DNA of 64,000 bases from Catenulispora sp. EB89 (GTDB taxonomy: Bacteria; Actinomycetota; Actinomycetes; Streptomycetales; Catenulisporaceae). Every line of letters begins with the position of its first letter. The stretch's first letter is position 1. Location of the stretch: the NCBI RefSeq assembly GCF_041261445.1, contig NZ_JBGCCU010000012.1, positions 124,001 through 188,000 on the forward strand, written 5' to 3'. This document shows, piece after piece, positions 28,053-36,831 of this stretch. Position numbers and translations under genes: made by a program. The notes under the pieces are model-generated. The model saw only the letters and a program-made list of their open reading frames with translations, had not been told where the DNA came from and made no database searches.

Positions 28053-31000
28053 TTACAGGATGAGTTCTTCGATCTCGCCGGCGGCCGCCGGCTCTTCGTC
28101 GCCGGTGACGACCAGGCTTCGGGCAGCCAGGGACCGGCAGACCAGGTCCACGACGTCCGCCACGGTGGCCTCGCCCAGCAGGCGCTGCGGCGGGACGTCC
28201 ACGGACAGCACGGCGCGCAGCTGCTCCCGGAGCCGCATCGCGCGCAGCGAGTCCAGGCCGAGATCGCCCAGCCGCAGTTCGGGGAACCGCTCGCGCAGGT
28301 TCTCGCGGTCGTCGTCGAGTCCTTCGACCATGGTGGTGACCCGGGTGAACAGGATGTCGGTGAAGGTCTGTCGCGCGGCCTGCGGTTCTTCGATGGCCAG
28401 GCGCGACAGTTCTCCGACATCCCAGGACGCGGTGTCGTCCGGCTTCAGATCGGCGAGATCAGCCGGGTCGGCGGCAGTGTGTCTGAGCCCTGTGATGCTC
28501 GCCAGCGGTTCGCCGGAGTCGGAGTACAGCTCCAGGTCGATCGGGCCTTCGGAGGTGCGGCGTGCGTGGCACCACAGTCGGTGTGGGAGGTCGCGGTGGC
28601 GGGTGAGCTGGGACAGGCTCGACGGCAGCCACGTCCGGTCGGAGTCGCCGCCTTCGACCAGCGGCAGCGCCGTGCGGAAGCAGGCTTCGAGAACAACAGG
28701 ATTCAGAAGGTACTGATCGGTGTCGGCCTCGATGAGTGCCAGGGCCTCGTCCTCGCCCAACCGGGCGCGCAGCCCGTTCAGATACGTGGCGGACGGGACT
28801 GGCTGGTCGGCCTGCGTGGCCGAGGCCGTGAACACCGGCGTCCAACCGCGGTCGGCGTCCGCGCTGAAACCGCGGATCGCGCCGTGGGAGTGGACCGTCG
28901 TCTGGAGGACGAGGGGGAGCGCGGCGGGCTCACCGAGGGCGAGATCCTCGATCGTCAGGGTATTGCCACCGTGGCTTGCGGCGGCCAGTGCCCACTCGGC
29001 GACGACGGCCAGCGGCAGGGTAGGTGCGTACCAGGGCTCTTGTGCGGTCAGCACCTGGGAGAAGCGGCGCTCGGTCGAGCCGGCGAGGTCGATCGGGCCG
29101 CCGAGCAGCGGATGCACGGATTCCTTGACGATGTCGGGCCCGGCTCCCGCGCGGCTCCGGCCGGTCGGCGCGTCGAGCCAGAAGCGTCGGCGCTGGAACG
29201 GATACCCGGGCAGCCGGATCCGTCCGGCGCCGGTCCCGGCGAAGACCGCCGGCCAGGACACGGATGTCCCAGCGGTGAAGGCCGTGGCCAGACGCGGCAC
29301 CAGCTGATCAGCCGTGATGTCGGGATCCAGCTCCAGGACGCTCGCCGCTCCCCGCGCCCGGACTTCGGACCGGACGTCCTCGGCGTCGGAGCGCAGGAAA
29401 TCGGCCGAGGCCCAGTAGCTCGGGTCGGCCGGGTCGCCGCCGGTGGAGACGAGGGTGAGACGCGGCTTGGCGTAGTCGATCCGCTGTGCGGTGGCGCACA
29501 GGGTGTCGGGCGCGCAGGCGCTCGCCGCGAGTGACAGGGCGTCGGCGTACGACAGGATCCCGGCGACGTGTGCGGCGGCGATCTCGCCGATTCCCGAGCC
29601 CGCGACGAGCTCCGGTGCCACTCCGCACGCACTCAGCCGCTCGTAGGCCTGCACCATGGCCGGGAAGCATTCGGCGGCCGAGGCGGGTTCGCAGCCCACG
29701 AACACCATCGCGGTCTTCGCCGAGGCGGAAGCGCCGGTGTGCAAGCCGGGTGCGTCGTCGCCACGAGCCAGGGCCGCCAGCGCGGCGAGGTGTTCGTCGA
29801 CGGACGCGGCCAGAATCACCGCGCGGTGCTTGAACGAGGACCGGTGGGCCAGCGAGACTGCGACCTCTGCGATACCGGCCGGTGAAGTGGCGAGAAAGGA
29901 ACCGAGCTCCGCGGCCATGGCTCGCAGCGCCGGTTCGGTCTTCGCCGAAAGCACCCACGGTGTGGCCGAACCAGCGGCCGAACCAGCGACCGGACCCTCG
30001 GCATCACCCGGAGCGCTGTCGGCTTCTGCCGCAGCCGCCTCCTCAAGAATCACATGCGCGTTGGTCCCGCTGATCCCGAACGACGACACCCCGGCCCGCC
30101 GGGGCCGCCCCTCGGCCGGCCACGGCACCGACTCCGTCGTCGGCACGACGGTCCCGTCGGACCAGTCGACGTACCCGGACGGCCGGTCGATGTGCAGCGT
30201 GCGCGCGTGGATCCCGGCGCGCATGGACATCACCGTCTTGATCACGCCGGCCACGCCGGACGCGGTCTGCGTGTGCCCGATGTTCGACTTGACCGAGCCC
30301 AGCCGCAGCGGCCGGGCCGGATCCCGCTTCTCGCCGTAGACGGCGATCAGCGCCTCGGCCTCGATCGAGTCGCCGAGCGCCGTGCCGGTCCCGTGCCCCT
30401 CCACCGCGTCCACCTGGTCGGGGGTGAGCCCGGCGGCCTCCAGTGCCTGCCGGATGACCGCTTCTTGCGCCGAACGGCTCGGCGAGGTCATGCCGTTCGT
30501 CGCGCCGTCCTGGTTGATCGCCGTGCCGCGGATCACCGCGAGCACGGAGTGGCCGTTGCGCTGTGCCACGGACAGCCGTTCCAGCGTCAGCAGCCCCGCG
30601 CCCTCGCCGAACCCCATGCCGTCCGCGGCGCTCGCGTAGGGCTTGCAGCGGCCGTCGGCGGCCAGGGCGCCGCGGCGGCTGAACTCGTCGAGGACGCTGG
30701 AGGTGGCCATCACGGTGACGCCGCCGGCCAGTGCCAGGTCGCAGTCGCCGCGCCGCAGGGCCTGGCACGCGAGGTGGATGGCCACCAGCGCGGAGGAGCA
30801 GGCCGTGTCGATGCTGATCGCCGGCCCGCGCAGGCCCAGGGTGTGGGAGACGCGGCCCGAGGCCGTGCTCGGCGAGCTGCCGATGATCAGCTGGTCCGCG
30901 ACGCTCGCCGGGAGCGCGTCCCGGGGCCCCGCGCCGTAGTCGGAGTAGGACACGCCGGCGTAGACGCCGGTCTGGGATCCGCGCAGGCCGACCGGGTCCA

Positions 31001-31382
31001 CGCCGGCGTCTTCGAGTGCTGACCACGCGGTCTCCAGCAGCAGCCGCTGCTGCGGATCCATCGCCAGCGCCTCGTGGTCCCCGATCCCGAAGAACTCGGC
31101 GTCGAACAGGTCGGCTCCGGTGATGAAACCGCCGCGGCCCGCGCCGGAACCGGAGCTCCAGCCGCGGTCGTCGGGAAACGGCGAGATCCCGTCGCCCTCG
31201 CCGGCCACGAACCGCCACAGCTCGGCCGCGGAGCGCAGGCCGGGGGGAAAGACGCAGCCCATGCCGACGACGGCGATCGGCTCGGAATCCCTGAGCTCGG
31301 CCTCGCGCAGCCTCCGGGCGGTCTGCTGAAGTTCGCCGGTGGCCTTCTTCAGATACTGGCGCAGCTTTTCTTCATCGGCCAT
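28053..31382 (-). CDS. PKS module KS-AT(dead)-DH(dead)-ACP
   Basis: This 1109-residue protein has a charged coiled-coil docking segment (MADEEKLRQYLKKATGEL) and then a complete KS with C195 in DTACSSA, HGTGT and SNIGHTQ. A shortened AT follows, in which the GHSxG nucleophile box has become GSGIG (S596, with G597 at the serine position); it also lacks the GQGSQ and YASH/HAFH motifs. The DH-like region starts at HPLLGG but has WYAPT where WLADH is expected, so its catalytic His is gone. The ACP is intact (S1045 in LGLDSLRA). As drawn it cannot choose its own extender. It may pass a chain through without extension, or be loaded in trans. It is the first gene of the minus-strand operon and feeds the cysteine NRPS. 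Confidence 0.9.
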   Translation of the reverse strand: MADEEKLRQYLKKATGELQQTARRLREAELRDSEPIAVVGMGCVFPPGLRSAAELWRFVAGEGDGISPFPDDRGWSSGSGAGRGGFITGADLFDAEFFGIGDHEALAMDPQQRLLLETAWSALEDAGVDPVGLRGSQTGVYAGVSYSDYGAGPRDALPASVADQLIIGSSPSTASGRVSHTLGLRGPAISIDTACSSALVAIHLACQALRRGDCDLALAGGVTVMATSSVLDEFSRRGALAADGRCKPYASAADGMGFGEGAGLLTLERLSVAQRNGHSVLAVIRGTAINQDGATNGMTSPSRSAQEAVIRQALEAAGLTPDQVDAVEGHGTGTALGDSIEAEALIAVYGEKRDPARPLRLGSVKSNIGHTQTASGVAGVIKTVMSMRAGIHARTLHIDRPSGYVDWSDGTVVPTTESVPWPAEGRPRRAGVSSFGISGTNAHVILEEAAAAEADSAPGDAEGPVAGSAAGSATPWVLSAKTEPALRAMAAELGSFLATSPAGIAEVAVSLAHRSSFKHRAVILAASVDEHLAALAALARGDDAPGLHTGASASAKTAMVFVGCEPASAAECFPAMVQAYERLSACGVAPELVAGSGIGEIAAAHVAGILSYADALSLAASACAPDTLCATAQRIDYAKPRLTLVSTGGDPADPSYWASADFLRSDAEDVRSEVRARGAASVLELDPDITADQLVPRLATAFTAGTSVSWPAVFAGTGAGRIRLPGYPFQRRRFWLDAPTGRSRAGAGPDIVKESVHPLLGGPIDLAGSTERRFSQVLTAQEPWYAPTLPLAVVAEWALAAASHGGNTLTIEDLALGEPAALPLVLQTTVHSHGAIRGFSADADRGWTPVFTASATQADQPVPSATYLNGLRARLGEDEALALIEADTDQYLLNPVVLEACFRTALPLVEGGDSDRTWLPSSLSQLTRHRDLPHRLWCHARRTSEGPIDLELYSDSGEPLASITGLRHTAADPADLADLKPDDTASWDVGELSRLAIEEPQAARQTFTDILFTRVTTMVEGLDDDRENLRERFPELRLGDLGLDSLRAMRLREQLRAVLSVDVPPQRLLGEATVADVVDLVCRSLAARSLVVTGDEEPAAAGEIEELIL

Positions 31383-31795
31383 GACTGATGCGGCCCCCTG
31401 CTATTGGTAAAGTGATTCGCGGACCCGGGATGGATTTCTTGTCGCATTCCCGATTCCCGCCTCGACCCTACGGGGGCGGCCCTGATCGCCGACACCCCAC
31501 TTCCACCCCTACCGGACCCCGGCTTCGATCGGGCGGTGGGGTCCGGCCCGTCTCGCGCAGGATACGGCGACGGTGTCCCGGCCGACACCCTTATCCGCCC
31601 CCTAGTCGCGGCTCCTTTTCGCATAAGGGTGCGATAAGGGTTGGAGCCGGCCCCCGGGGAATCTAACGTTGCCGAGGTGTCGGGCCGAGAATAATCGAAT
31701 GTCAGGGCGCTGTCACTTCCGAGTACGACCTTCACCTACCATCACCGAGGCGGGATTGAAATGGAAACGGTCGACTACATATCGGAAAACCTCTG
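31383..31795. promoter_or_regulatory. Divergent promoter region with paired ATAAGGGT boxes
   Basis: This 413-base region separates the divergent PKS/NRPS and halopyrrole operons. On the plus strand ATAAGGGT occurs at 31623-31630 and 31634-31641, an 11-bp direct repeat. The same box is inverted at 31587-31594 (ACCCTTAT). From the inner plus-strand box to TAACGT (31664-31669) is 22 bases; from the minus-strand box to TATCCT (31559-31564, read on the minus strand) is also 22 bases. Both hexamers fit an actinobacterial -10 (TANNNT), which puts each box over the -35 position, as expected for an activator such as a SARP or LuxR-type protein. No regulator of that kind lies in the window. Ribosome-binding sites are AGGGGG for the PKS and GGAAAA for the dehydrogenase. 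Confidence 0.6.
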
Positions 31796-32932
31796 ATGGA
31801 CTTCGAGCCGTCACCGATTCAGCGTGAACGCTGCGCCGAGATCAGCGCCGCCGTCGTCGAGCGCTTCTCCGAGCACGAGACGTCCACCGACCCGGAGCAG
31901 GTGCGCCTGGCATGGAAGGACGCGGCGGCCGCCGGCCTCACGGCGCTGTGCGTGTCGCAGGAATACGGCGGGACCGGCCTGGGGGCCCTGGACACCGCGC
32001 TGGCCCTGGAGGCGTTCGGCCGTTCCTGCACTGACATGGGCCTGGTGTTCGGGGTGGCGGCACACCTGCTGTCCTGCGCCGTGCCGGTCCAGGACTTCGG
32101 CACGGCCGCGACCAGGGACCTGCTGGCCGGTATGGCCTCCGGCGACGTGGTCGCCGGCAACGCCATGACCGAGGACGAGGCCGGCTCGGACATCGGCCGG
32201 ATCCGCGCCACCGCCACGCGCACCGACGAGGGCTACGTGCTGCACGGCGAGAAGTCCTTCGTCAGCAACGGCCCGATCGCCGACGTCTACGTGACCTACG
32301 CGGTCACCGATCCCACCGCCGGCTTCCTCGGCGTCTCGGCGTTCGCCGTCCCGCGCGAGCTCGACGGCGTCGTCGTCGGTGAGCCGCTGCGCAAGATGGG
32401 CCTGGAGGGCTGCCTGGCCTCGCGGGTCCGGTTCGACGGCTGCGTCGTGCCGGCCCAGTACCTGCTCGGCTCCGAGGGCAGCGGCGGCGCGATCTTCCAG
32501 CACTCCATGGCCTGGGAGCGCGGCGCGCTGTTCGCCGGCTACCTCGGGCAGATGGGGCGGCAGCTCGCCGAGTGCGTCGACCATGTGAACAACCGGCGCC
32601 AGTTCGGCCAGAAGATCGCCGGGTTCCAGGCCGTCTCGCACAAGATCGCCCGGATGCGGCAGCGGCTGGAGAGCGCGCGCCTGATGCTCTACCGCGCCTG
32701 CTGGCTGCTCGACGAGGGCCGCACCGACGTCGTCGCGATCGCCATGGCGAAGACCGCGGTGTCCGAGGCCGCGATCGCCAACAGCCTGGACGCCATGCAG
32801 CTGTTCGGCTCGATGGGCTACCTGGTCGAGACCGGGATCGAGGCGCAGCTGCGGGACAGCCTGCCCACCACCATCTTCTCCGGGACCACGGAGATCCAGA
32901 TGGAGCTCATCGCGAGGGGGACGGGCCTGTGA
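31796..32932 (+). CDS. Prolyl-S-PCP dehydrogenase (acyl-CoA dehydrogenase fold)
   Basis: This 378-residue flavoprotein resembles the L-prolyl-PCP dehydrogenases of pyrrole pathways (PltE, RedW and Bmp3 types). It has the flavin motif TEDEAGSDIG, a likely catalytic glutamate in AWERGALFAGYLG (E241, as in isovaleryl-CoA-dehydrogenase-like members) and the C-terminal FSGTTEIQ flavin loop. The family oxidises prolyl-S-PCP to pyrrole-2-carboxyl-S-PCP with FAD. It is translationally coupled (GTGA) to the proline adenylation gene and is the first gene of the halopyrrole operon, which makes the assignment firm. It is much shorter than the other two dehydrogenases in the window. Confidence 0.93.
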   Translation: MDFEPSPIQRERCAEISAAVVERFSEHETSTDPEQVRLAWKDAAAAGLTALCVSQEYGGTGLGALDTALALEAFGRSCTDMGLVFGVAAHLLSCAVPVQDFGTAATRDLLAGMASGDVVAGNAMTEDEAGSDIGRIRATATRTDEGYVLHGEKSFVSNGPIADVYVTYAVTDPTAGFLGVSAFAVPRELDGVVVGEPLRKMGLEGCLASRVRFDGCVVPAQYLLGSEGSGGAIFQHSMAWERGALFAGYLGQMGRQLAECVDHVNNRRQFGQKIAGFQAVSHKIARMRQRLESARLMLYRACWLLDEGRTDVVAIAMAKTAVSEAAIANSLDAMQLFGSMGYLVETGIEAQLRDSLPTTIFSGTTEIQMELIARGTGL

Positions 32933-34419
32933 GCCTGCACCAGCTCGTCATCGACGCCGCCGCCCGGCGGCCCGACGCGCCGGCGGTGAGCACGCCGTCC
33001 GGATCACTCAGCTACGCCGAGCTGGACGCCGCCGCCGACGCGATCGCGGCCCGGCTCGTCCGGCACGGCGTGGGCCGCGGCGACCGGGTCGTGCTGTGGG
33101 CGGGCAAGAGCCCGGCGACGGTCGCGGCGATGCAGGCCGTGCTGCGGCTCGGCGCCGCCTACGTGCCGGTGGACGGCAGCAGCCCGCCGGCCCGCGTGGC
33201 GACCATCGTCCGGGACTGCGCGGCAGCCGTCGTTCTGACCAACGGCGAGAAGATCTCGCGGCTCTCCGCCGAACTGGGCGAGCAGGTCCGCTATGAGGAC
33301 CTTGACGGTCCCTACGATCCCGCGCCGGCCGTCAACGCCGACACCGCTCCCGAAGACCTCGCGTACATCCTCTACACGTCGGGATCGACCGGCGTGCCCA
33401 AGGGCGTGTGCCTGACCCACGAGAACGCGCGCGCCTTCGTCGACTGGGCCTACGACGTGCTGGCCCCGGAGCCGGACGACCGCTTCGCGAACCACGCGCC
33501 GTTCACCTTCGACCTGTCGGTCCTCGACCTGTACGCGGCGTTCCGCGCCGGTGCCTCGGTGCACCTGATTCCGGCGGAGCTGTCGTTCGCCCCGAAGCAG
33601 CTCGTGGAGTTCGTCCACGAGCAGCAGATCACCATCTGGTATTCGGTGCCCTCCGCGCTGGCCGTGATGATGCGGCACGGCGGCCTGCTCGAGCGCCCGG
33701 CGCCCGACTCGCTGCACACGGTGCTGTTCGCCGGCGAGCCGTTCGCCATCGGGCAGCTGCGCGACCTGGCGGCCTGGACGAACGCCCGGATGATGAACCT
33801 CTACGGCCCGACCGAGACCAACGTGTGCACCTACCACGTGGTTCGCAAAGAGGACCTGGGCCGGGACCGGCCGGTGCCGATCGGCGTCGCGGCCTCCGGG
33901 GACCGGGTCTGGGTGGTGCGCGACGACGGGATCATCGCGACCGCCGGCGAAGAGGGCGAACTGCTCGTGGACGGCCCCACGGTGATGCCCGGCTACTGGG
34001 GCCACCCGCCGCAGCGCGGCCCCTACAGCACCGGCGACATCGTCAAGGTCCTGCTCGACGGCACCCTGGACTACGTCGGGCGCCGCGACCACATGGTCAA
34101 GGTCCGCGGCCACCGGGTCGAGCTCGGCGAGATCGAGGCGGTGCTGGAGAACCACCCCGGCGTCGCCGAGGCCGCGGCCGTGACGGTCGGGGAGGGCGTC
34201 GACACCCGCCTGGTGGCGTTCGTCGCCGCCCGGCCCGGCGCCGACCTGGGCGTCCTGGCCCTGCGCCAGCACCTGGCCGAGCATCTGCCGCGCTACATGG
34301 TCGCCGACGAGGTGCGCTTCCTGTCCCCGCTGCCCAGGAACGGCAACGGCAAGATCGACCGGACCGCGCTGGCGGCGCGCGCCGTCCCCAACCTCCCAAC
34401 CGAAAGGCCGGTGCGATGA
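32929..34419 (+). CDS. L-proline adenylation enzyme (prolyl-PCP ligase)
   Basis: This 496-residue stand-alone adenylation enzyme has TSGSTGVPKG, YGPTETN and the C-terminal NGKIDRTAL lysine motif. Its pocket residues, aligned to GrsA, read D-L-L-Y-L-A-L-V-C-K, the code of proline-activating enzymes in pyrrole pathways such as PltF. It activates L-proline with ATP and loads the small PCP encoded by the next gene. The GTG start overlaps the upstream stop, and its own stop overlaps the PCP start (ATGA). Confidence 0.94.
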   Translation: MSLHQLVIDAAARRPDAPAVSTPSGSLSYAELDAAADAIAARLVRHGVGRGDRVVLWAGKSPATVAAMQAVLRLGAAYVPVDGSSPPARVATIVRDCAAAVVLTNGEKISRLSAELGEQVRYEDLDGPYDPAPAVNADTAPEDLAYILYTSGSTGVPKGVCLTHENARAFVDWAYDVLAPEPDDRFANHAPFTFDLSVLDLYAAFRAGASVHLIPAELSFAPKQLVEFVHEQQITIWYSVPSALAVMMRHGGLLERPAPDSLHTVLFAGEPFAIGQLRDLAAWTNARMMNLYGPTETNVCTYHVVRKEDLGRDRPVPIGVAASGDRVWVVRDDGIIATAGEEGELLVDGPTVMPGYWGHPPQRGPYSTGDIVKVLLDGTLDYVGRRDHMVKVRGHRVELGEIEAVLENHPGVAEAAAVTVGEGVDTRLVAFVAARPGADLGVLALRQHLAEHLPRYMVADEVRFLSPLPRNGNGKIDRTALAARAVPNLPTERPVR

Positions 34420-34688
34420 CCCTCGACGAGGTCACACCAAGGATCATGAAATTCATCAGCGAGAGCTTCCTGGAGGGCGACCCCAAGGGCGAGCTGACGG
34501 AGACCACCCCGCTGCTGGAGTGGGACGTCCTGAACTCGATGAACAGCGCGCTCCTGCTGAACTACCTGCGCGAGGAGCTGCACGTCGACGTCCCGCTGGC
34601 CTCGATCAACGCCGCGAACTTCCGGACCGTCGCCGCCATCAGCCTGCTCGTCTCCGGCCTGACGGCCGACTCCGCGGAAGGTGTCTGA
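34416..34688 (+). CDS. Stand-alone peptidyl carrier protein for proline/pyrrole
   Basis: This 90-residue carrier protein has the modified serine in WDVLNSMNSALLL, the pattern seen in the dedicated PCPs of pyrrole biosynthesis (PltL, RedO and Bmp1 types). It carries proline through oxidation and halogenation and then presents pyrrolyl thioester to the first KS of the large PKS. Flanking coupling (ATGA upstream, 5-base gap downstream) places it in the four-gene halopyrrole operon. It needs phosphopantetheinylation, for which an Sfp-type enzyme is encoded nearby. Confidence 0.93.
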   Translation: MTLDEVTPRIMKFISESFLEGDPKGELTETTPLLEWDVLNSMNSALLLNYLREELHVDVPLASINAANFRTVAAISLLVSGLTADSAEGV

Positions 34689-34693
34689 GAACC

Positions 34694-36034
34694 ATGAGTG
34701 TCGACTACGACGTCGTGATCGTCGGCGGCGGTCCGGCCGGCTCCACCGCCGCGGCCTACCTGGCCAAGGCCGGCCTGTCGGTGGCCGTGTTCGAGGGTGA
34801 CAACTTCCCGCGGCCGCACGTCGGCGAGTCGCTGGTGCCGGCCACCACCCGGTGCCTGCTGGAGACCGGCGCGATGGAGAAGGTGGAGGCGGCCGGCTTC
34901 CCGAAGAAGTACGGCGCCGCCTGGACCGCCGCCACCTCGCCGAACATCAACGCCGACCTGGCCGCCACGCTCACCCACGAGCTCGGCACCGCCGACATCC
35001 TGTTCAAGGAGCGCGACCAGCCCGGCACCGACCGGGACTACACGTTCCACGTCGACCGCAGCAAGTTCGACCTGATCCTGCTCAAGCACGCCGAGAGCCT
35101 GGGCGCCAAGGTGTTCCAGGGCATCCGGGTGCTGCGCGCGGACTTCGACGACCCGGAGCAGGTCACCGTGACCGCCCGGATGGGCCGCCACGAGGTCGGC
35201 GTCACCGCGAAGCTGGTGATCGACGCCTCCGGCCGGCAGACCTTCCTGGGCCGGCAGCTGGGGACCAAGGAGTCGGACCCGGTCTTCGACCAGTACGCGA
35301 TCCACACCTGGTTCGAGGGCCTGGACCGCAGCGAGGTCGCCAACAGCCCGGAGAAGGTCGACTACATCTACATCCACTTCCTGCCGATCACCGACACCTG
35401 GGTGTGGCAGATCCCGATCACCGACACCGTCACCAGCATCGGCGTCGTGACACAGAAGAAGCAGTTCGCCGAGGCGAACCTGGACCGCGAGGCCTTCTTC
35501 TGGAAGTTCGTGGAGAGCCGGCCGGACCTGGCCGCGGCGCTGAAGAAGACCAAGCGGGTCACCGACTTCAAGGTCGAGGCCGACTACAGCTACGCGATGA
35601 AGGAGATCTGCGGCGACCGGTACGTGCTGATCGGCGACGCCGCACGCTTCGTCGACCCGATCTTCTCCTCCGGGGTGAGCGTCGCGCTGAACAGCGCGCG
35701 GCTGGTCACCGACGACATCCTCAAGGCCTTCGCGAACGACGACTTCTCCAAGGCGTCCTTCGCCACCTACGAGAAGACGATCCGCAACGGCGTGCGCAAC
35801 TGGTACGAGTTCATCTCGGTCTACTACCGGCTGAACATCCTGTTCACCACGTTCGTGGCGGACCCGCGCTACCGGCTGGACGTCATCAAGATGCTGCAGG
35901 GCGAGATGTACGACGGCGGCAAGCCCGAGGCGCTGCGCGTCATGCAGGAGACGGTGGCCGCGGTCGAGGCCGACCCGACCCACCTGTGGCACCCGCACCT
36001 GGGCAACCTGCGGGTCGCCCCGGTGGACGCGTAG
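34694..36034 (+). CDS. FAD-dependent pyrrolyl-PCP halogenase
   Basis: This 446-residue flavin-dependent halogenase has the FAD-binding GGGPAGS near the N-terminus, the halogenase signature WVWQIP (236-241) and DPIFSSGVSVAL, which lines the FAD/halide site. Length and motifs match the PltA/Bmp2/Mpy16 group that halogenates pyrrole bound to a PCP rather than free tryptophan. It uses reduced FAD (from a flavin reductase not seen here), oxygen and chloride or bromide. The number of halogens cannot be read from the sequence. The ATG at 34694 was chosen because it follows the PCP stop closely and begins just before the FAD fold. Confidence 0.92.
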   Translation: MSVDYDVVIVGGGPAGSTAAAYLAKAGLSVAVFEGDNFPRPHVGESLVPATTRCLLETGAMEKVEAAGFPKKYGAAWTAATSPNINADLAATLTHELGTADILFKERDQPGTDRDYTFHVDRSKFDLILLKHAESLGAKVFQGIRVLRADFDDPEQVTVTARMGRHEVGVTAKLVIDASGRQTFLGRQLGTKESDPVFDQYAIHTWFEGLDRSEVANSPEKVDYIYIHFLPITDTWVWQIPITDTVTSIGVVTQKKQFAEANLDREAFFWKFVESRPDLAAALKKTKRVTDFKVEADYSYAMKEICGDRYVLIGDAARFVDPIFSSGVSVALNSARLVTDDILKAFANDDFSKASFATYEKTIRNGVRNWYEFISVYYRLNILFTTFVADPRYRLDVIKMLQGEMYDGGKPEALRVMQETVAAVEADPTHLWHPHLGNLRVAPVDA

Positions 36035-36051
36035 TCCTCCCCAGCGCAGTC

Positions 36052-36765
36052 CTAGAAACCGTGACCGGCAGCGCCGTCCGAGAAGGGCCCGCCGTGCTCC
36101 GCCGGCAGTCCGAGCGTCCGGGTCAGCACCCTGATCCCCGGCGCCCGGACCGCGACGCAGGCGATCACCGCGGGGTCCCGGACGGCGACATCGGACAGCG
36201 ACCACGCACCGACCTCGCCGAACCCGGCGGGAAGCGAGACCAGGCCACCTCCGGCAGTGGTGACCACCTCGCGCAAATGCGTGGCCAGTCCGGTGCCCAG
36301 GGCCTTGGCCACCGCCTCCTTCCGGGTCCAGAAGCGGAGCAGCTGGGCGTCCCTGAGCTCGTCCGGCAGGGCGTCCAGGGCCTGCTGCTCGCTCGCGGAC
36401 AACGCCGTGCGGGCCAGCGCGTCGCGATCGGGCAGCGGCCGCAGCCGTTCGACGTCGACCCCGACCGGGGCGTCCCGGGACACCGCGGCGGCCACCACGG
36501 CCTCGGCGTGGCTCAGGCTCACGTGCAGACCGCCGGGATCCAGGACGAGCGGACGCCCCCGCTCGTCGCGGTCCCAGTGCTGTTGCTCGGGCGGGCATGA
36601 GGTGTACGCCCGTACGAGCTCCCGGCCGAACCGGCGCGCGGCGTCCCGGATCTCACGGTGCCGCCGGGCGCGCTCCTCCAGGCCCGGCGACCGGTCCCCG
36701 GGCGCCGGGCCGGCCGCCACCCAGACGGCCACCTGGCCAGACCCCGAGGGGTGCGGCTCACCCAT
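36052..36765 (-). CDS. Sfp-type 4'-phosphopantetheinyl transferase
   Basis: This 237-residue enzyme attaches phosphopantetheine from CoA to carrier-protein serines. Magnesium-binding GVDVE is at 102-106 and the catalytic WTRKEAVAKALG at 146-157. It is convergent with the halogenase (17-base gap) and divergent from the big PKS gene (66-base gap). It is the likely activator of the ACP/PCP domains of this cluster, since no other candidate is present in the window. Confidence 0.93.
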   Translation of the reverse strand: MGEPHPSGSGQVAVWVAAGPAPGDRSPGLEERARRHREIRDAARRFGRELVRAYTSCPPEQQHWDRDERGRPLVLDPGGLHVSLSHAEAVVAAAVSRDAPVGVDVERLRPLPDRDALARTALSASEQQALDALPDELRDAQLLRFWTRKEAVAKALGTGLATHLREVVTTAGGGLVSLPAGFGEVGAWSLSDVAVRDPAVIACVAVRAPGIRVLTRTLGLPAEHGGPFSDGAAGHGF

Positions 36766-36831
36766 CGGTCACCCTCCCGGTATCCCGACGCCGACGTGCG
36801 GACGTTCACTGCAGAGCGAGGAACAGCTCCG
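36766..36831. promoter_or_regulatory. Short divergent promoter region between PPTase and first PKS gene
   Basis: These 66 bases must hold the start signals of both genes, or the PKS promoter may lie inside the PPTase gene. Only a GAGGAA ribosome-binding site for the PKS (about 10 bases before ATG 36832) is clear. The ATAAGGGT box of the 31383-31795 promoter is absent. Confidence 0.45.

Noticed and set aside
24429-29534. A 1701-residue plus-strand frame opposite the NRPS and PKS
   Set aside because: The minus strand codes unambiguous Cy-A-PCP and KS domains; this frame is a shadow running through the terminators.
36658-36831. N-terminal extension of the large PKS to an earlier start
   Set aside because: It is antisense to the PPTase C-A-rich start region, has no domain, and ATG 36832 has a good ribosome-binding site just before the KS.
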